A DNA stretch of 64,000 nt from Glandiceps talaboti (GCF_964340395.1 NC_135551.1:19457003-19521002), one strand, 5' to 3'. Counted from the stretch's first letter, positions 22,253 through 34,440 are shown. Notes: generated by a model not told the origin, from the sequence alone. Numbers and translations are program-made.

Positions 22253-24054
22253 ATATCTAAGCTATCATATGTTCACAATACAGTATTTCCCATATGTGAA
22301 ACAGCTGTGACATTTTCCCAACACTGAAACTTGAAAACATTTAATTTCAGATTATTGTTCTATTCATAATTTTAGATCAATCATCATGTTACACATACAA
22401 ATTCCATTGAAATATTAATACTGATGATTTCATAACTATACAAGTTGAAAATTATTCACAATAATACCAAATCAAATGAGTAATATTTTTATATGTATAA
22501 TTACAAATTTTCAATTGAAAGCATTCTTAACAAATGACTGTATAGCATTCCATTGAAATATAATGAATGGAAACATTTGCCATTTGAAAAAAACAAAACA
22601 TTTATAATTACTATTAGTAAAAGACATTACAAATTGCATTCCATGCATATGAATTGCAATTTTTGAAATGTTTTCGATGATTAAAACCAAAAGATATTAC
22701 TTGGATTTTTCCATTTGAAATGATGAATTATTACTAGACACATTTAAGATAGTTTTCAAATGATTTTAACCAGATTAATTACACTTTTTAAATATTTTCA
22801 ATGATTTCAATGAAATCATCGTACTTGATTTTTTTTCTTTTTGAATAGATGAATTACACCTATGTGTTTAAACATTGTTTATATGTTTTTATTAACCAAA
22901 ATGACAGTATATCTTCCAAAATATTGACAATTCCTTTGATATACCTAATTATATAATTTCAAAAATATTTTCATCACCCGAAAATATGTGCATAATACAA
23001 TTTGTAAATATTTGCTGTTAATTACCAAAAGGTAATTAATAATCAATGCATCAGGCTGATATGAATCAAGATTTTTTACATTTTCATATTTTTACTATGT
23101 AGTTCATGCCAAATATAGAATTTCTGTATGTGTTTAACAACCAAAAAGGGGTCGATTTAAATATCAATACATCACACCTGCATGAATCATAACTTTAAAT
23201 ATTTTCACGGTGCAATTCAACAACAACAAAATTCATTGAACGCTAACATAATAAATGATGTTATTGATGATGGATGACTGTCTACATTTCCCAGTCATAA
23301 AATGACAGGCCAATACATCAAATTATTAATCTTTGATATGTTACCTAAATAGACCAGGTTGATATCGTGACTGCATCAGTGTATCAAATAGAACTTGTAC
23401 CATCAAAGGTTATTGGATTTTTTTTTTAGTTCAATTTCTGAACTGTATTAGACTTTTGATGGGGTACAGTGGGTTAATTAAAATACGGAGATAATGAGTT
23501 TTGATGGAATGCTAATAAACTTTATGTCAATCGCAAGTCTTGAGGTCAGTATGCTAGTAATATTATGTCAGTCCATGATGTGAATACTGAGAATGAAATG
23601 TATGTACTGTCACCGTACCTGCCAATACTTTATGTGAGATACTGAAATACAAAAGCCTGACTGAAATTTTGACTGATCAACAGTGTTACAATTTGCATTT
23701 GCCTAAGATTGCCTCAAACCAAGTAGTTAAAAAGTGTATCTCTTCTCGAAAAAAACACATAAAAAAATACTCATGATAATCACCACAATATCATAAACAT
23801 GTTCGTGTCTTGACAAATCGTCCTAACCTATAGCCTTAAATTCAGCACCTATTGTTAGTTATATGTAAATACTAAATGTTAATTTGACAGCTGAGTCTCA
23901 CTGAAATAATGATCGTGTCAAATCAAAACTTTATAACTGCAACTATATTTATAATATGATATTGCTTTGAATTTGCCTTGATAACTGATAATTTACGTAA
24001 TTTAGGCCACTCAAAACAATACTACATTTAGCACAGATTATTTTTCATCAAATA
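22253..24054. other. Strongly AT-rich DNA with no supported feature
   Basis: No recognised gene or repeat. A perfect small hairpin ATGATTTC-AAT-GAAATCAT lies at about 22801-22819. Confidence 0.5.
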
Positions 24055-24056
24055 TG

Positions 24057-24246
24057 CAGCCAAACACATATTTCAGCCACCACATGGCACAGCCACATTC
24101 AGCACTGAAAATAATTTGCATATTAAATGACTAATTTAAATATTTTGGGGGTGTAGGCAGCCAATTTGCAGCCACAATTTCCACCGAAAATCAACCATTA
24201 AATTTCAGCCATTATTCATCTCGTGTGTGCAGCCATTCTTCAGCCA
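24057..24246 (+). repeat. Irregular CAGCCA motif cluster
   Basis: CAGCCA occurs eight times in 190 bp, at 24057, 24074, 24090, 24158, 24169, 24206, 24230 and 24241, in one orientation and mostly in the context TGCAGCCA or TTCAGCCA. Spacing is irregular. It looks like a degenerate minisatellite. Confidence 0.45.
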
Positions 24247-24784
24247 ATCTACAGCAGCTTGATTTTGACTAGGGATAACATGGTATTAACTGTCTTCATG
24301 GATAACTAAGCTATACCCTGGTAATAAGCTTTCAAAACCTGTCATATAGCCATATGTTGACAACAGCCTCACTGACAGATACACAGACCTTGACCAAACC
24401 TAGGAAATGAACAATTGCAATTCTTTATGTTACATAATTCATGCCCACATGTGCCTCCCTAACCATATTCCTGTAATTACAGAAAAAAATATATTTAAAA
24501 AAATGTTTTGTCCCATAGCCATTTACATATCATGACAAATCTATCCTCACCTACGCCCTACTAAAAATTTCAACATCTGCCGTGAGGTAGGCAACATTTG
24601 GTAACTCAATCTAGATCAGCATGATACACCAACACCTTATGACCGGATTTTTACATTATGCTAAATTTAGTCAATACCATGAATATATAATGTATTACAT
24701 TATTAAAACTACAGCTATGATTATGCTGTTACTGGATCATTTTTTGGGATAGCTTTGTATATATGTTGTGCGTGCACTTAGGAC

Positions 24785-25040
24785 TCAGGGTTGTAGCTTA
24801 GCCTGCATCTAATTATAGTTCATTATGCCTCTTATGCAGTCTGGTTTCAAACCCACCCTGCAGTGCCCTGGGTTTGATTAAAAAAATAACCAGGTCTGTA
24901 TGTACTATAATGGTGTTGTTCAGACTGATACTAAATATCCTACCAAACATATGCAGGTTATGGTGCTGCTCATGGAACAAATCTGAAACAAATTATGATT
25001 ATTATTATTATTTTTATTATAACTATTATTATTACAATGA
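24785..25040 (+). repeat. SINE-like unit with decayed tRNA-like head and (ATT)n tail
   Basis: A possible A box (TAGCTTAGCCTG) near 24795 and a possible B box (GGTTTCAAACCC) near 24843 are spaced as in a tRNA promoter. They are followed by a ~130-bp body and a tail ATTATGATTATTATTATTAT. This matches tRNA-derived SINE architecture, but both boxes are degenerate. Confidence 0.4.
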
Positions 25041-25085
25041 TAATCTTGATGTGTAATCTTTACTTATATGTATTGAATCTCATAT

Positions 25086-25500
25086 ACTGTTATGTTATGT
25101 TATGTTATGTTATGTTATTGTTTATTAAGGTGTCCTATGTGGACTTAAATTATACGATACTTAAACAAAATTTACAAACAAAAAGAGTCACATTCAGCCC
25201 TCTGGCTTAAAGGACACAAAAAGAAATGTCAAAATACATAAATAAATAAATAAATATCACATACGTTTTAATTATAAATATAGGTTTTCCTACACTTAAA
25301 TGCTTCATGTAGAAAGTTTGCAGTATCAATAGGAAATGTAACATTAAATGGCATAGTTTATGTATAGTTTATAGTATATGTCCATACATGTATGACTAAA
25401 GTTTGGCAGTGAAGTTATTATTTTATCCAGTAATGCTTACCTTAGATCCTTGTATAAATTACAGTAAAACATAAAGTGTACTTCACCCTCCGGTGAGTTA
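25086..25500 (-). pseudogene. LINE (non-LTR retrotransposon) 3' end with C-terminal coding remnant
   Basis: On the minus strand, about 25500-25400 encodes EVHFMFYCNLYKDLR, a stop, then ALLDKIITSLP. This is the pattern of the Cys/His-rich C-terminus of CR1/Jockey-type LINE polyproteins (an EDE.HF....C..Y..LR block). Further on, ANFLHEAFKCRKTYIYN precedes a TAA near 25267, the usual end of such proteins. The 3' untranslated part holds a GTCC/GGAC hairpin (25132-25144), AATAAA (25121-25126, minus) and a short (ATAAC)n tail at 25086-25119. The copy is severely 5'-truncated and contains an in-frame stop. The clade within LINEs is uncertain. Confidence 0.65.
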
Positions 25501-26157
25501 AATACTTGTGTCTAATAAATCAAAGTAAACTTCAACCAATAAATGAGGCTCTATTAATGTTCATGGCAAACACATATCACCTCGTCCTTGTAACAAAGCA
25601 AAACATACAAAAACTGTTTTCAGCTGATCTAGAATACATGTACCTTAATTATCAATAATGATAACATGGAAAGATGTCATAGAAAAGCAACTTTAATGAA
25701 TTCTGAAATTTTATTATTTTCAAATTTAAAGTATATTACAGAGTAATGATTCGAAGTAAATCCAATTATCGAATCAATTTTAAAAGATATGAATTATTAA
25801 TATCATGGTGATATAATCATCAAGAACAGCTAAGATACACTTTCTACTCAATAATTTACTATAAGATTAAACGTTTATAAGTATTCATAAATTTATTAAA
25901 TCAATATTGAGGGATAATCCAGTCGTTTGTATAGTTATCTACATAAAGACGCAGAGTACATTGTGAACAAATGCCCATTGCAAAAACTGTGAAGGTATAC
26001 ACATTGATCTGCTTATTTTTCCATCGTGATCAATAGTTACGCACAATTAACCAATCAAATGCATGGTGGCAAAAAGCTTATACACAATTGGAACTAAATT
26101 TCTGGATCATTGCAAGAAGCATACATGATAAATGCAATGTAATTGAAATAATGAATA

Positions 26158-26371
26158 AGATCTCTTCACCCTCACTCCCTACAAGTTCGTATGGCACAAG
26201 CTTCTACAGGCTTGGAGTGCAAAGATTCCAAAGACCCATACCCATTGGATGAGGCTTTAAGATATGACAACAAAAGATTGCAGAAGTTCATGTGCATTCT
26301 GCAAAGCCAAAGCTCATTTTATGCTCCCTTGCAGAAAATCATATCGCAACCATCATGTGGTTAATGGTTTA
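26158..26371 (+). other. Unrecognised coding-like remnant, two overlapping open frames
   Basis: This segment is less AT-rich than its flanks. One frame is open from at least 26158 to TAA 26362-26364 and contains MAQASTGLECKDSKDPYPLD (ATG at 26191), then EALRYDNKRLQKF. A second frame, 26261-26371, reads SSCAFCKAKAHFMLPCRKSY, with C..C...H....C spacing that hints at a zinc-binding fold. A frameshift joining the two is possible. It could be an exon, a processed pseudogene or a transposon-derived fragment. No splice site was convincing and I do not recognise the family. Confidence 0.3.
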
Positions 26372-26787
26372 TGATACTTATAGTCATTTGATTTGAAGAT
26401 TATTTTACCTAATTAGTACCATGAGTATATCTCTAATAGCCACCTTAATGCTTGTCAACAATTTTCCAACCACTTTAACAGGATACAAACATACTGATTT
26501 AAAAGTATTATCAAAAGTAACCCTAAAGTTAGCAATTAATAATTAATTCTAAACAGTCAACATTACATTCATGTGTTATGTAATTTTATAGCTAAATCTT
26601 TATAGGTGGCATGCATTTGTAATATGCACATGGAGTATTCGAGGTTTGCATTATTAATTATGTAATGCTTGTAGCAAGGTAGTAACTTATTGAACCAATT
26701 AGTCTTTAATACAACCTTCAAGTAAACCATTTGAACAGGATTAAATTGCTGTCAACCCAACAAATACGCATGATAAGTTTGCATCCT

Positions 26788-26890
26788 ACCCCAAGACATC
26801 TTCATGATATTAGTTTTCATTTGTGGTATCAAAGAGCAAATGGTAACAACTATGCCTTACGTGACAAATAGATCAGGGCTTTGCAGAAAC
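26788..26890 (+). repeat. ~100-bp direct repeat, copy 1
   Basis: It matches 27118-27226 closely, including TTTGTGGTATCAAAGAGCAA, ATGGTAACAACTATGCC and GACAAATAGATCAGGGCTTT. It is non-coding and the flanks differ. Confidence 0.7.
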
Positions 26891-27117
26891 TTATTATTAA
26901 ACTAGTGTTGGAAATTGCATTATTAGAATTTCGGTCACTGACAAGATTTTATATCATGTAATTGAAATTAAATTAAGTCATGCTATTACATATCCCTTTT
27001 CTCCTGCACATGAATGTCATGGTGATATCACATTCCACATGTGATATTAAGCTTGACAGAGAGCAAACTGTAACAAGCACTACACTAAGTTTAATCAGTG
27101 TTATCTATTGCTTCTCA

Positions 27118-27226
27118 ATTTCCTACCCCAAAACATCATCATGATATTACATTTCATTTGTGGTATCAAAGAGCAAATGGTAACAGCTATGCCTTATGTG
27201 ACAAATAGATCAGAGCTTTGCAGAAA
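27118..27226 (+). repeat. ~100-bp direct repeat, copy 2
   Basis: Second copy of the repeat at 26788-26890, same strand, 330 bp downstream, with only a handful of differences. The 62-codon frame across it is not supported as a gene because the repeat's first copy does not keep it. Confidence 0.7.
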
Positions 27227-27299
27227 AATTGAATCCTACACAATTCAACATTTGTCATCCGCGGGCAAATGCACTAGCTGTCAGGAAATGTGTTAACAA

Positions 27300-28540
27300 A
27301 TATCCTCATAATTTCCATCATATTATTATATAAATTTGCTTGAATTGATAATTTCAATGTTAATTACTCTAGTCCAAATACCTACTACACATTTTAATGC
27401 GCCTTTTAGTAATGTTGCTAAAACAGTTAGATACAGTAAGCCAAGATATATTGATACATTGAAGCCAGGAAATTTGTTCACAATTAGTTATTGCTCATGA
27501 ATACTTCCTATATGCTTATCGTTTTAAGTTAAAGTTTATGACATTGATAATTTCAAGTTTATGACTCTAGCCTGAATAGTCAGTACATTTTACTTTTTGC
27601 CCATATTGTATTATTTTCATTGTTGTGGTATTTAAACTGGTTAGAAAAATATAACACTGAGAAAATATGATTTTACTGAATGTATGTCAGAGGTGCATTG
27701 CATTATCATCAGTGAATGATCTGATTCATGAAAACAAGAAGTTTCCAAATTGTGGCAAAGCATAGTGTAATCATTAAAATGATAATGGGAATGATCTTGA
27801 TTGGAAAACAAAAAGTTTTAAAATTGTGGCCAAACATATAGATAGTGTAATTATCTGTGATTATACGAATATGCAAAATTCATTAAAATATGGACAAATA
27901 TCATTTTAGGCCAATCAATTTTATGGCATGCATTCTATGAAAAATTCTATGAGAAAAAAAACACAATATCAATATTATACAATATAATAACACCTTTATG
28001 TAAACATGGTGGTAAATTATAAAAACAAGATGAAGCAGCTGGGGTATATATCATTGAAGATAATTTTTATAAAATTAATGGAAAATATCTATTTTACGCT
28101 TGATTTGTCTTTTCAAATTGGATATCCATCATACACTATATTACATTTTCACGGTCAAGGTTTTTAATGTCATGATCAATGTTTTTTCATAAGAGTCGTC
28201 CATCTCATTGTACGACATATAATATCCTGTAGTGTTCCATGGCTCGACAGTTGGAAATGAAATTCATATATCAATAATCCATTTACCTAATGACAATTAA
28301 GTGTTCAAGTGTTGAATGAAGTTTGTACTGACCTTGTGGCTGCTTGTTATTTATTAATCTCGAACATCAAAAAGTACAATAGTTCCTAAAAATTAAATTA
28401 TAGATTTTAGTCTGAAAAAAAAAATCTTCTTTGCTTTAATGAATCCTTTGTGAATACTAAAATTGACAGATATATGGGGAAATAATAGAAATCAAAAAGT
28501 GAGTTCAACTACAAATGAACATTAATCATCACAAGAGCTC
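27300..28540. other. AT-rich DNA with no supported feature
   Basis: No gene or clear repeat recognised. Confidence 0.5.
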
Positions 28541-28546
28541 TTTTCA

Positions 28547-28907
28547 AGTGGCCATATGGATAAGGATTGGGTATTTATTTTTGTAGTTTTAATCAATGTC
28601 ATTCAATTTTATCATGGCTTCCAACTTGAAAAATCAACATCAAACAATATTTGTCAAGTCCTTGTTTGTAACTCAATAAATTGCAAAACAAGAATAAATG
28701 TGTAAAAATGTTTGTTATAGTACATATAATACAAAGAAACAAACATTTTACACATTTGTGGTTCAAATCTTGCCCAAGGACTTTAGCCATTCAGAAAAAA
28801 ACAATGTATTGAGTTAGAAACACAGACTTGGTCTACGTTGTTTCACGTCGATTTTTCAAGTACAGATAAAGCCATGATAAGATTAATATCATCAATATGG
28901 CCACCTT
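28547..28907. mobile_element. Family J foldback element, copy 1 with embedded SINE fragment
   Basis: The termini are inverted: TGGCCATATGGATAAGGATT at the left and ATCAATATGGCCAC at the right, with ATTTTATCATGGCTT and its inverse further in. A second, inner inverted repeat pairs AATGTGTAAAAATGTTTGTT (about 28698) with AACAAACATTTTACACATT (about 28738). A 45-bp reverse-strand SINE segment lies at 28759-28803. Non-coding. Confidence 0.65.
28759..28803 (-). repeat. 45-bp segment identical to the SINE at 30851-30895
   Basis: The reverse complement is identical over 45 of 45 bases to the central part of the SINE, from TGTTTTTTTCTGAATGGC to AGATTTGAACCA. No other SINE sequence surrounds it. Confidence 0.85.
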
Positions 28908-30780
28908 TACTTTATTACACAACTATACCTTCAGTAGGTATAGCATGGTAAAAACAAGAACACTAAAACTACTAACAGCAACAAATTTACTGTTAAAAAC
29001 AGTAACAATGCAACAAATTCTTCGAAAATTGAATAAAGAAATGATAAATACTGCCGTTTTTTTGTGTTTTTTTTTTTTTTTTTGCTTTTTTTCATACCAC
29101 TTTAATATACATATGAATGAATAACAAATACAAATTAAATTATATTTTTCTTTTTTTACCCTAAGGAGCAAATCGCATGACCGAGTGCATGTCGATAACT
29201 TAAAATTATCAATGAATTTATCACCCAGATCAGAGATTCAAATCTTATGGGATGCATTTTTCATGATAAGAAAAACACTTCTGTTTATCATATATCAGTA
29301 TTGTATAAGTGAAAAACATTAGGCACATGAATTCAAAACAACCCATATAGCCAATCTCTCTAGCTGCAATTAATTATATGGTGCTTTGTATAAAATTCCT
29401 TATTCTCTTTTTTAGCTATTATGTTGAAATCATAACATGATAATATTCATTTCACAACCCAATTAAGTTAATAATATAATCAGTTTACGTCAACAGAGGT
29501 TTGCAAATTGGTCCCAAAGCTACTAATTAGGACATGTTTATTAGACATTACAAAATACTTGTTGATTGATCCAACATGTTCACGTATACTTTAATTAGTA
29601 TCACATTATAGAGAGAAGTTTTTAAAGATTATGGACTTATAATTTTATCCAGCCAACAAACCTTATAACATATGAACCATTTATTTTCATCAATTACTGG
29701 AAGTTGGTTTGAATATTCTTGAACTATATAGCCAAGTAGCAGCACAAGTTTAAGAGAATTAACATCAGATGAAGTAAATATATGCAAGGCCAGAGACTGC
29801 CTCATAGTTTTTATGCTGATCATTTATAACCTTCATCAGATCATCATAACCTTCCAACACAGCAAAGACACCAAAATAATACCTTCACCTTACTTAAAAT
29901 CTCTGACTATCTATCCATCATTTGAATACCATAGTCTTGGATTACTAATTATATGGGAATAGGATCATTTTTTTTTTAAATTCAAGACCAACTTTTTTAT
30001 AGCATTGCATTATGACTTTTTTTTATTCCTAAATTTTAATCCTAATCAGAAAATGGATTTAGAGAAAAAGGCAGCTGTCATAGCATCCATGATTGTATTC
30101 TATGTAAATCATGTTAGACCTAATTTGCATATCAATGATGGGATCATCTTGTCATCAACATTTCTTACATCAACATCCATATAAACAAATTTCCACTTGT
30201 TTTGATTTTAACTGAGTTTTTTTTATCAAACACTATTTTTTATCCTAATTTGCATTGCTAATCCATTAACTTTGCCTCCAATAATCTATCAACTAGACCC
30301 AAAAAAAGTATATCCCAAGCAACTTTCACTGTAATCAGCCCAGTAGTTTTTTTAGATGGTGCTATTACAATGGGCTCTATCCGTCGTCGATCTGTGCGTA
30401 ATACGTCATTTCTCAGACATGCAATATTTGAGTGGTTACCCCCATATTATCAGATGCAAGCTATTTTGGAGACCTTGACCTTTTACCCTGACCTTCAGGG
30501 TCAATTTTCAAAATCAAGCCAAATCCTGCCTAAATCAGCATTGAAAGGCTGACACCATAGTCATTTTGACACCTTTTACAGCATAATGATATTTGACTGG
30601 CTGCAACCAAATCTGGGTGCAGGATATTGGACAGTTTAGCACAGTTGTGGTTTAGAAGCCTGATAAGGGTTAATAGTTGATGAACAAGCTGAACGACTTA
30701 TCTTAATTACATAGTCTAGATGATGCGCAGAGATGGCCTGGTCTACCCCTCCATTGTCTATGCATGGTTTGATCATCTTT
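28908..30780. other. AT-rich DNA with no supported gene
   Basis: It contains a T-rich tract at about 29057-29095. The region 30380-30620 is somewhat GC-richer, with a paired GACCTTGACCTTTTACCC/GACCTTCAGGGTCAA stretch, but no repeat family or domain was identified. Confidence 0.45.
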
Positions 30781-30785
30781 TTAAC

Positions 30786-31080
30786 TAAAATGGTTAGAGT
30801 GACCGGCTTTGAATCTGCAACCGAACCATTGGTTCGAGCCCCACCGCTGTTGTTTTTTTCTGAATGGCTAAAGTCCTTGGGCAAGATTTGAACCATGATT
30901 GTGCCTCAGTCAACCAAGCTGTACAATGAGGATCTGCTAGGATAGATGTTACAATATGAATACTTTAATCCCATGTGCTTAAAAGGATGTTGAGGAAGTA
31001 AAGGACCGTTGTGCCACTATAGATCCATGAAATTGTAAAGCGCTTTGAGCACAGAGTGGGAAAGCACTAAAGAAAAAACA
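30786..31080 (+). repeat. tRNA-derived SINE
   Basis: The head carries an A-box-like TGGTTAGAGTGACCGGC (30791-30807) and a full B box GGTTCGAGCCC (30831-30841), spaced as in tRNA promoters for RNA polymerase III. A conserved-looking central part with AAGTCCTTGGGCAAGATTTG and CCTCAGTCAACCAAGCTGTA follows. The 3' part is TGTAAAGCGCTTTGAGC and AAAGCACTAAAGAAAAA, the AAAGCGCT tail type shared with L2/CR1-like LINEs, which implies mobilisation by such a partner. The tRNA of origin is not identified. A longer minus-strand frame here is not a gene. Confidence 0.75.
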
Positions 31081-32040
31081 CATTATCATAATAGCCTCTG
31101 TAGGGGGCCAAGTGAGAGAACACTTGCCAAGTCAACCACTTAGCCAGCTCTATCATTTTAGGCTAGACTGAGTTTTGAATGAAATTAATAGCGCATGGAC
31201 TAATGCATTGATTGACAGAAACCCAATCAGTTGTAGAACCCCACTGACATAAATCAGAATGAAAATATCTGTATAAATTGACAAAAAAAAAGTTCCATCT
31301 CTAGGGATGTAAAACGAAGCTTAGGAAAATATTCCAATTTGCTTTCATTCATTCAACACCTGTTTGCACAGCAAATTGTGCCTAGCCATATTTTTACTTT
31401 TTTCATTTGAATTTCAATTATTGATATAGATCATACAATTCAAATGGGTATAGCTTATAGTTGGGTTTAATTTACAATGGAAAACTTTGCCACATACAAA
31501 ATATAGATTTAAATCACACAACAGGTTGATTGAAAACGACAGTCATCATTAAACTTACGACACCTGGTAATGTTAATATCTATTAGTTTGTTATCAATAA
31601 TAATACATACATCAACTATTTATCACCTAAGCTGTCAAAACAATATCACTTGTTAATAGTATAGAAATCAGTTCTACAGCATTATAGGTATAAGAACATT
31701 ACAATCTTGGCTCCCATGTGGTGCTCTAGCTGAGATATGTCTTTTTCATTTCTCACTGTGGCGCAACTATCATATTACATTCTGATCTGCTTTAATTGGA
31801 ATTTATCACTTAATAATTGTCATAACACGTTTGAGGAAACATGACAAGGCTACGGCAGGATCTTGATATAAGGCTTTGGATAAATTTTATACTATAATCA
31901 AAGGATTTCATTTCAGTATCAAATTTATATGATAGCATTTTGGCCAGCATTATTGAATTTTATGTTATGGAGAGATATTTTCATATTTTCTAGGAATTAA
32001 CATGTAAAATTGATACATTAGTTTATGGAAAGAAAAAGAC
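31081..32040. other. AT-rich DNA with no supported feature
   Basis: No gene or recognised repeat. Confidence 0.5.
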
Positions 32041-32296
32041 ATCCGTCCATCCATCCATCCATCCATCCATACATACATACATACATACATACATACATCC
32101 ATGAATACGTACGTACATACGTACGTATATGCATACATACATCCATCCATACATACATACATACATACATACATACATGTACATACATACATACATACAT
32201 ACATACATGTACATACATACATACATACATACATGAATACGTACGTACATACGTACGTATATGCATACATACATCCATCCATCCATACATACATAC
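32041..32296. repeat. Compound (CATC)n/(CATA)n microsatellite with internal duplication
   Basis: 256 bp of CATC and CATA units. A block beginning ATGAATACGTACGTACATAC at 32101 recurs at 32233 with the same flanking units, so the array contains a 132-bp segmental duplication. Six overlapping open frames on both strands are artefacts. Confidence 0.95.
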
Positions 32297-32699
32297 CGGT
32301 ACATCATTGGCAAGATCAATTAAATATATTAAAGATGTTATTTTTCCTCTGATTACTTTTGTATTACCATATATCCCATTCCTATGCTTAATTCATTTCA
32401 AGTTGATTAAAACATTCACTTTTATAATTCATACATTATTTCGCCAAATTATCACAGTCCTCCTTCAAATGATACTGAGCCATGGTAATGCCTATAATTA
32501 TAATATGGTACTTGTATAAGTTTGTCTTATTCAATAGATTGCATCTTTAAGCCTCTAATCTCTCTTGTACACATACTTTGGGAGGATTATATTCTTATGG
32601 TTCACTGTATCAATTATTTCAATATTTCTAAACTGACAGGGATTTCAATAAACCTAAAAGGATGCCAAATCTTCACATTTTCTAGGGAAATATGTCTTT

Positions 32700-32701
<2 letters not shown>

Positions 32702-32731
<30 letters not shown>

Positions 32732-33012
32732 TGTATATATGTATGTATGTATAGATGTATGTATAGATATATGTATGTATGTAAATACGTACATACATAC
32801 ATATGTACTTATGTATGTACGTATAGATGTATGTATGTATGTAAATATGTACATACATACATATGTACTTATGTATGTATAGATGTATGTATGTACATAT
32901 GTATGTATATGTACATACGACATACGTACGTATGTATCTGTCTGTCTGTGTTGATATGCATGTATGTATGTATATGTATGAATGTATGAATGACTGTATG
33001 TATGTATGTATG
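32702..33012. repeat. Compound (TATG)n microsatellite
   Basis: About 310 bp of TATG-type units with TAGA, TACG, TACA and TCTG variants. It contains a duplicated block with GTAAATACGTACATACATAC at about 32781 and its GTAAATATG variant at about 32841. All frames across it are artefacts. Confidence 0.95.
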
Positions 33013-33036
33013 TCTATTCATTGGATTAAGTGTATG

Positions 33037-33623
33037 TGTAACGATGTCGCCTTCAACTGTTCCGTAGATTCTCACTAGAATGCTACTTGGATCTTACTCT
33101 CTCCAACACTCTCGACACATGGACACTTACACAGAACTTCTCAGAGAAGGAGATGTAGCTTTATTGAGCTCTCTTCAGCTCTCAAAAACCAAATCTGCTA
33201 AAACTTACAGAACACAAGTCAATTATATCCTACCCCACTTCCCATAGATCATCTGTGCTCCAGCCCTTAATTCTACACGTCATTGGATAAAAACACTGAA
33301 TCATAATTGGCCAAAGATATGGGATTATGCAAATCCACTATTAAATTAATGCCCTGTTTGGCTTGGGCCAAGTGTAAAGGGATTTACATGTTTCCACACC
33401 TGTATCCATTTACTAAACAATAGACTAATTAAATTTCCTTTGAAGCTCACTAGTACATCCCATTTACTATGTTGTCTTTGGTTCTCAGTTCACTTTATAT
33501 CTGGCTACTTATAAATTCCTTTACATAATAGGATTACACCCTCTTTAGTTTCAAGTTCAATGTTTTCATATCATTAACTGAAGTTTGACCTTGATTATAA
33601 AACTTAACCACTACTCTATGACA
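33037..33623 (-). mobile_element. Probable solo LTR (587 bp) with GTATG target duplication
   Basis: The plus-strand termini are TGTAACGATG and CTATGACA, i.e. TG...CA with a 3-bp TGT/ACA inversion. The 5 bases before (33032-33036) and after (33624-33628) are both GTATG, the 5-bp duplication usual for Gypsy- and BEL-type LTR elements. Read on the minus strand, CAATAAAG (AATAAA signal) lies about 130 bp before the end and a TATAAA box lies upstream, giving a plausible U3-R-U5 order. No second LTR or internal coding is present, hence solo. Because the left flank is a TATG array, a chance GTATG there is likelier than usual. Confidence 0.6.
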
Positions 33624-34440
33624 GTATGCTAGCTGCTTCTAAGTTTGTATTGAGCACCCCAGTGAGACAAGTTGATACATATACAAATATATATGTATAT
33701 GTAGAATGTACATGGTTTTACTTCTTTCCTCACAATACTGAATACATTTCATTCTTAATATATATTATATACACTCAATTCAAATTACTTTTTAAATTTT
33801 CAAAATGAACTTTTAAGAGTTTATCTCAGTTACAGAGTACTTGAAATATTGAAGAAGTATTTTTTATGGATACATTGAAGTAAGAGGGAGTTTTATTCAT
33901 TTAGTATAACCCTTTCATTTAAACTATATAGAAAAGGTTCTTTGAAAGATATAATGAGAGATCAGACAGCCATCATAAACATATTTTGAAAATTTCATCA
34001 TCTTAATTAACACATTCGTCCTCTTTGTGACAGCATTACACTTTACACAAGTACTAAGACAAATGCTCTAGTATGCAAAAACGGAAGATCGATATAAGCG
34101 AGTATACACTTTGGAAGATCTACGCTTTCACACTACAAGATGACTTTTATGTCTCTAATTTGTTGTAATGTACAATTACTCCTTAACTTTATTACACCCA
34201 TTAGACTACTTGTTGATAGTTATACACCATATAAATCTATGTTTAGTATCATTAATGAGATATAACTCTGACCATATATTCTCCTTTCTTGTACAGCATT
34301 TCAACCAAAGCAATTAACCTTGTGTTTTAACCATATCAAGACAGTAGTGATTGTGACAGTTTATTTCCTGAAAGACTTGACAGATGAAGAATTTGATATA
34401 TTAAAAACATCCTACTGAATTTTCCCAGAGTATTGTTGTA
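33624..34440. other. AT-rich DNA with no supported feature
   Basis: No gene or recognised repeat beyond the 5-bp duplication at its left edge. Confidence 0.5.

Noticed and set aside
30791-30860. Functional tRNA gene
   Set aside because: A and B boxes are present, but no acceptor stem or anticodon arm folds properly and a SINE body follows.
32018-32519. Several overlapping 80-164-codon frames on both strands
   Set aside because: All are translations of (CATA)n/(CATC)n; simultaneous open frames on both strands are expected for this repeat.
32522-33078. 155-codon plus-strand frame and companions
   Set aside because: Dominated by (TATG)n translation (Met-Tyr-Val-Cys).
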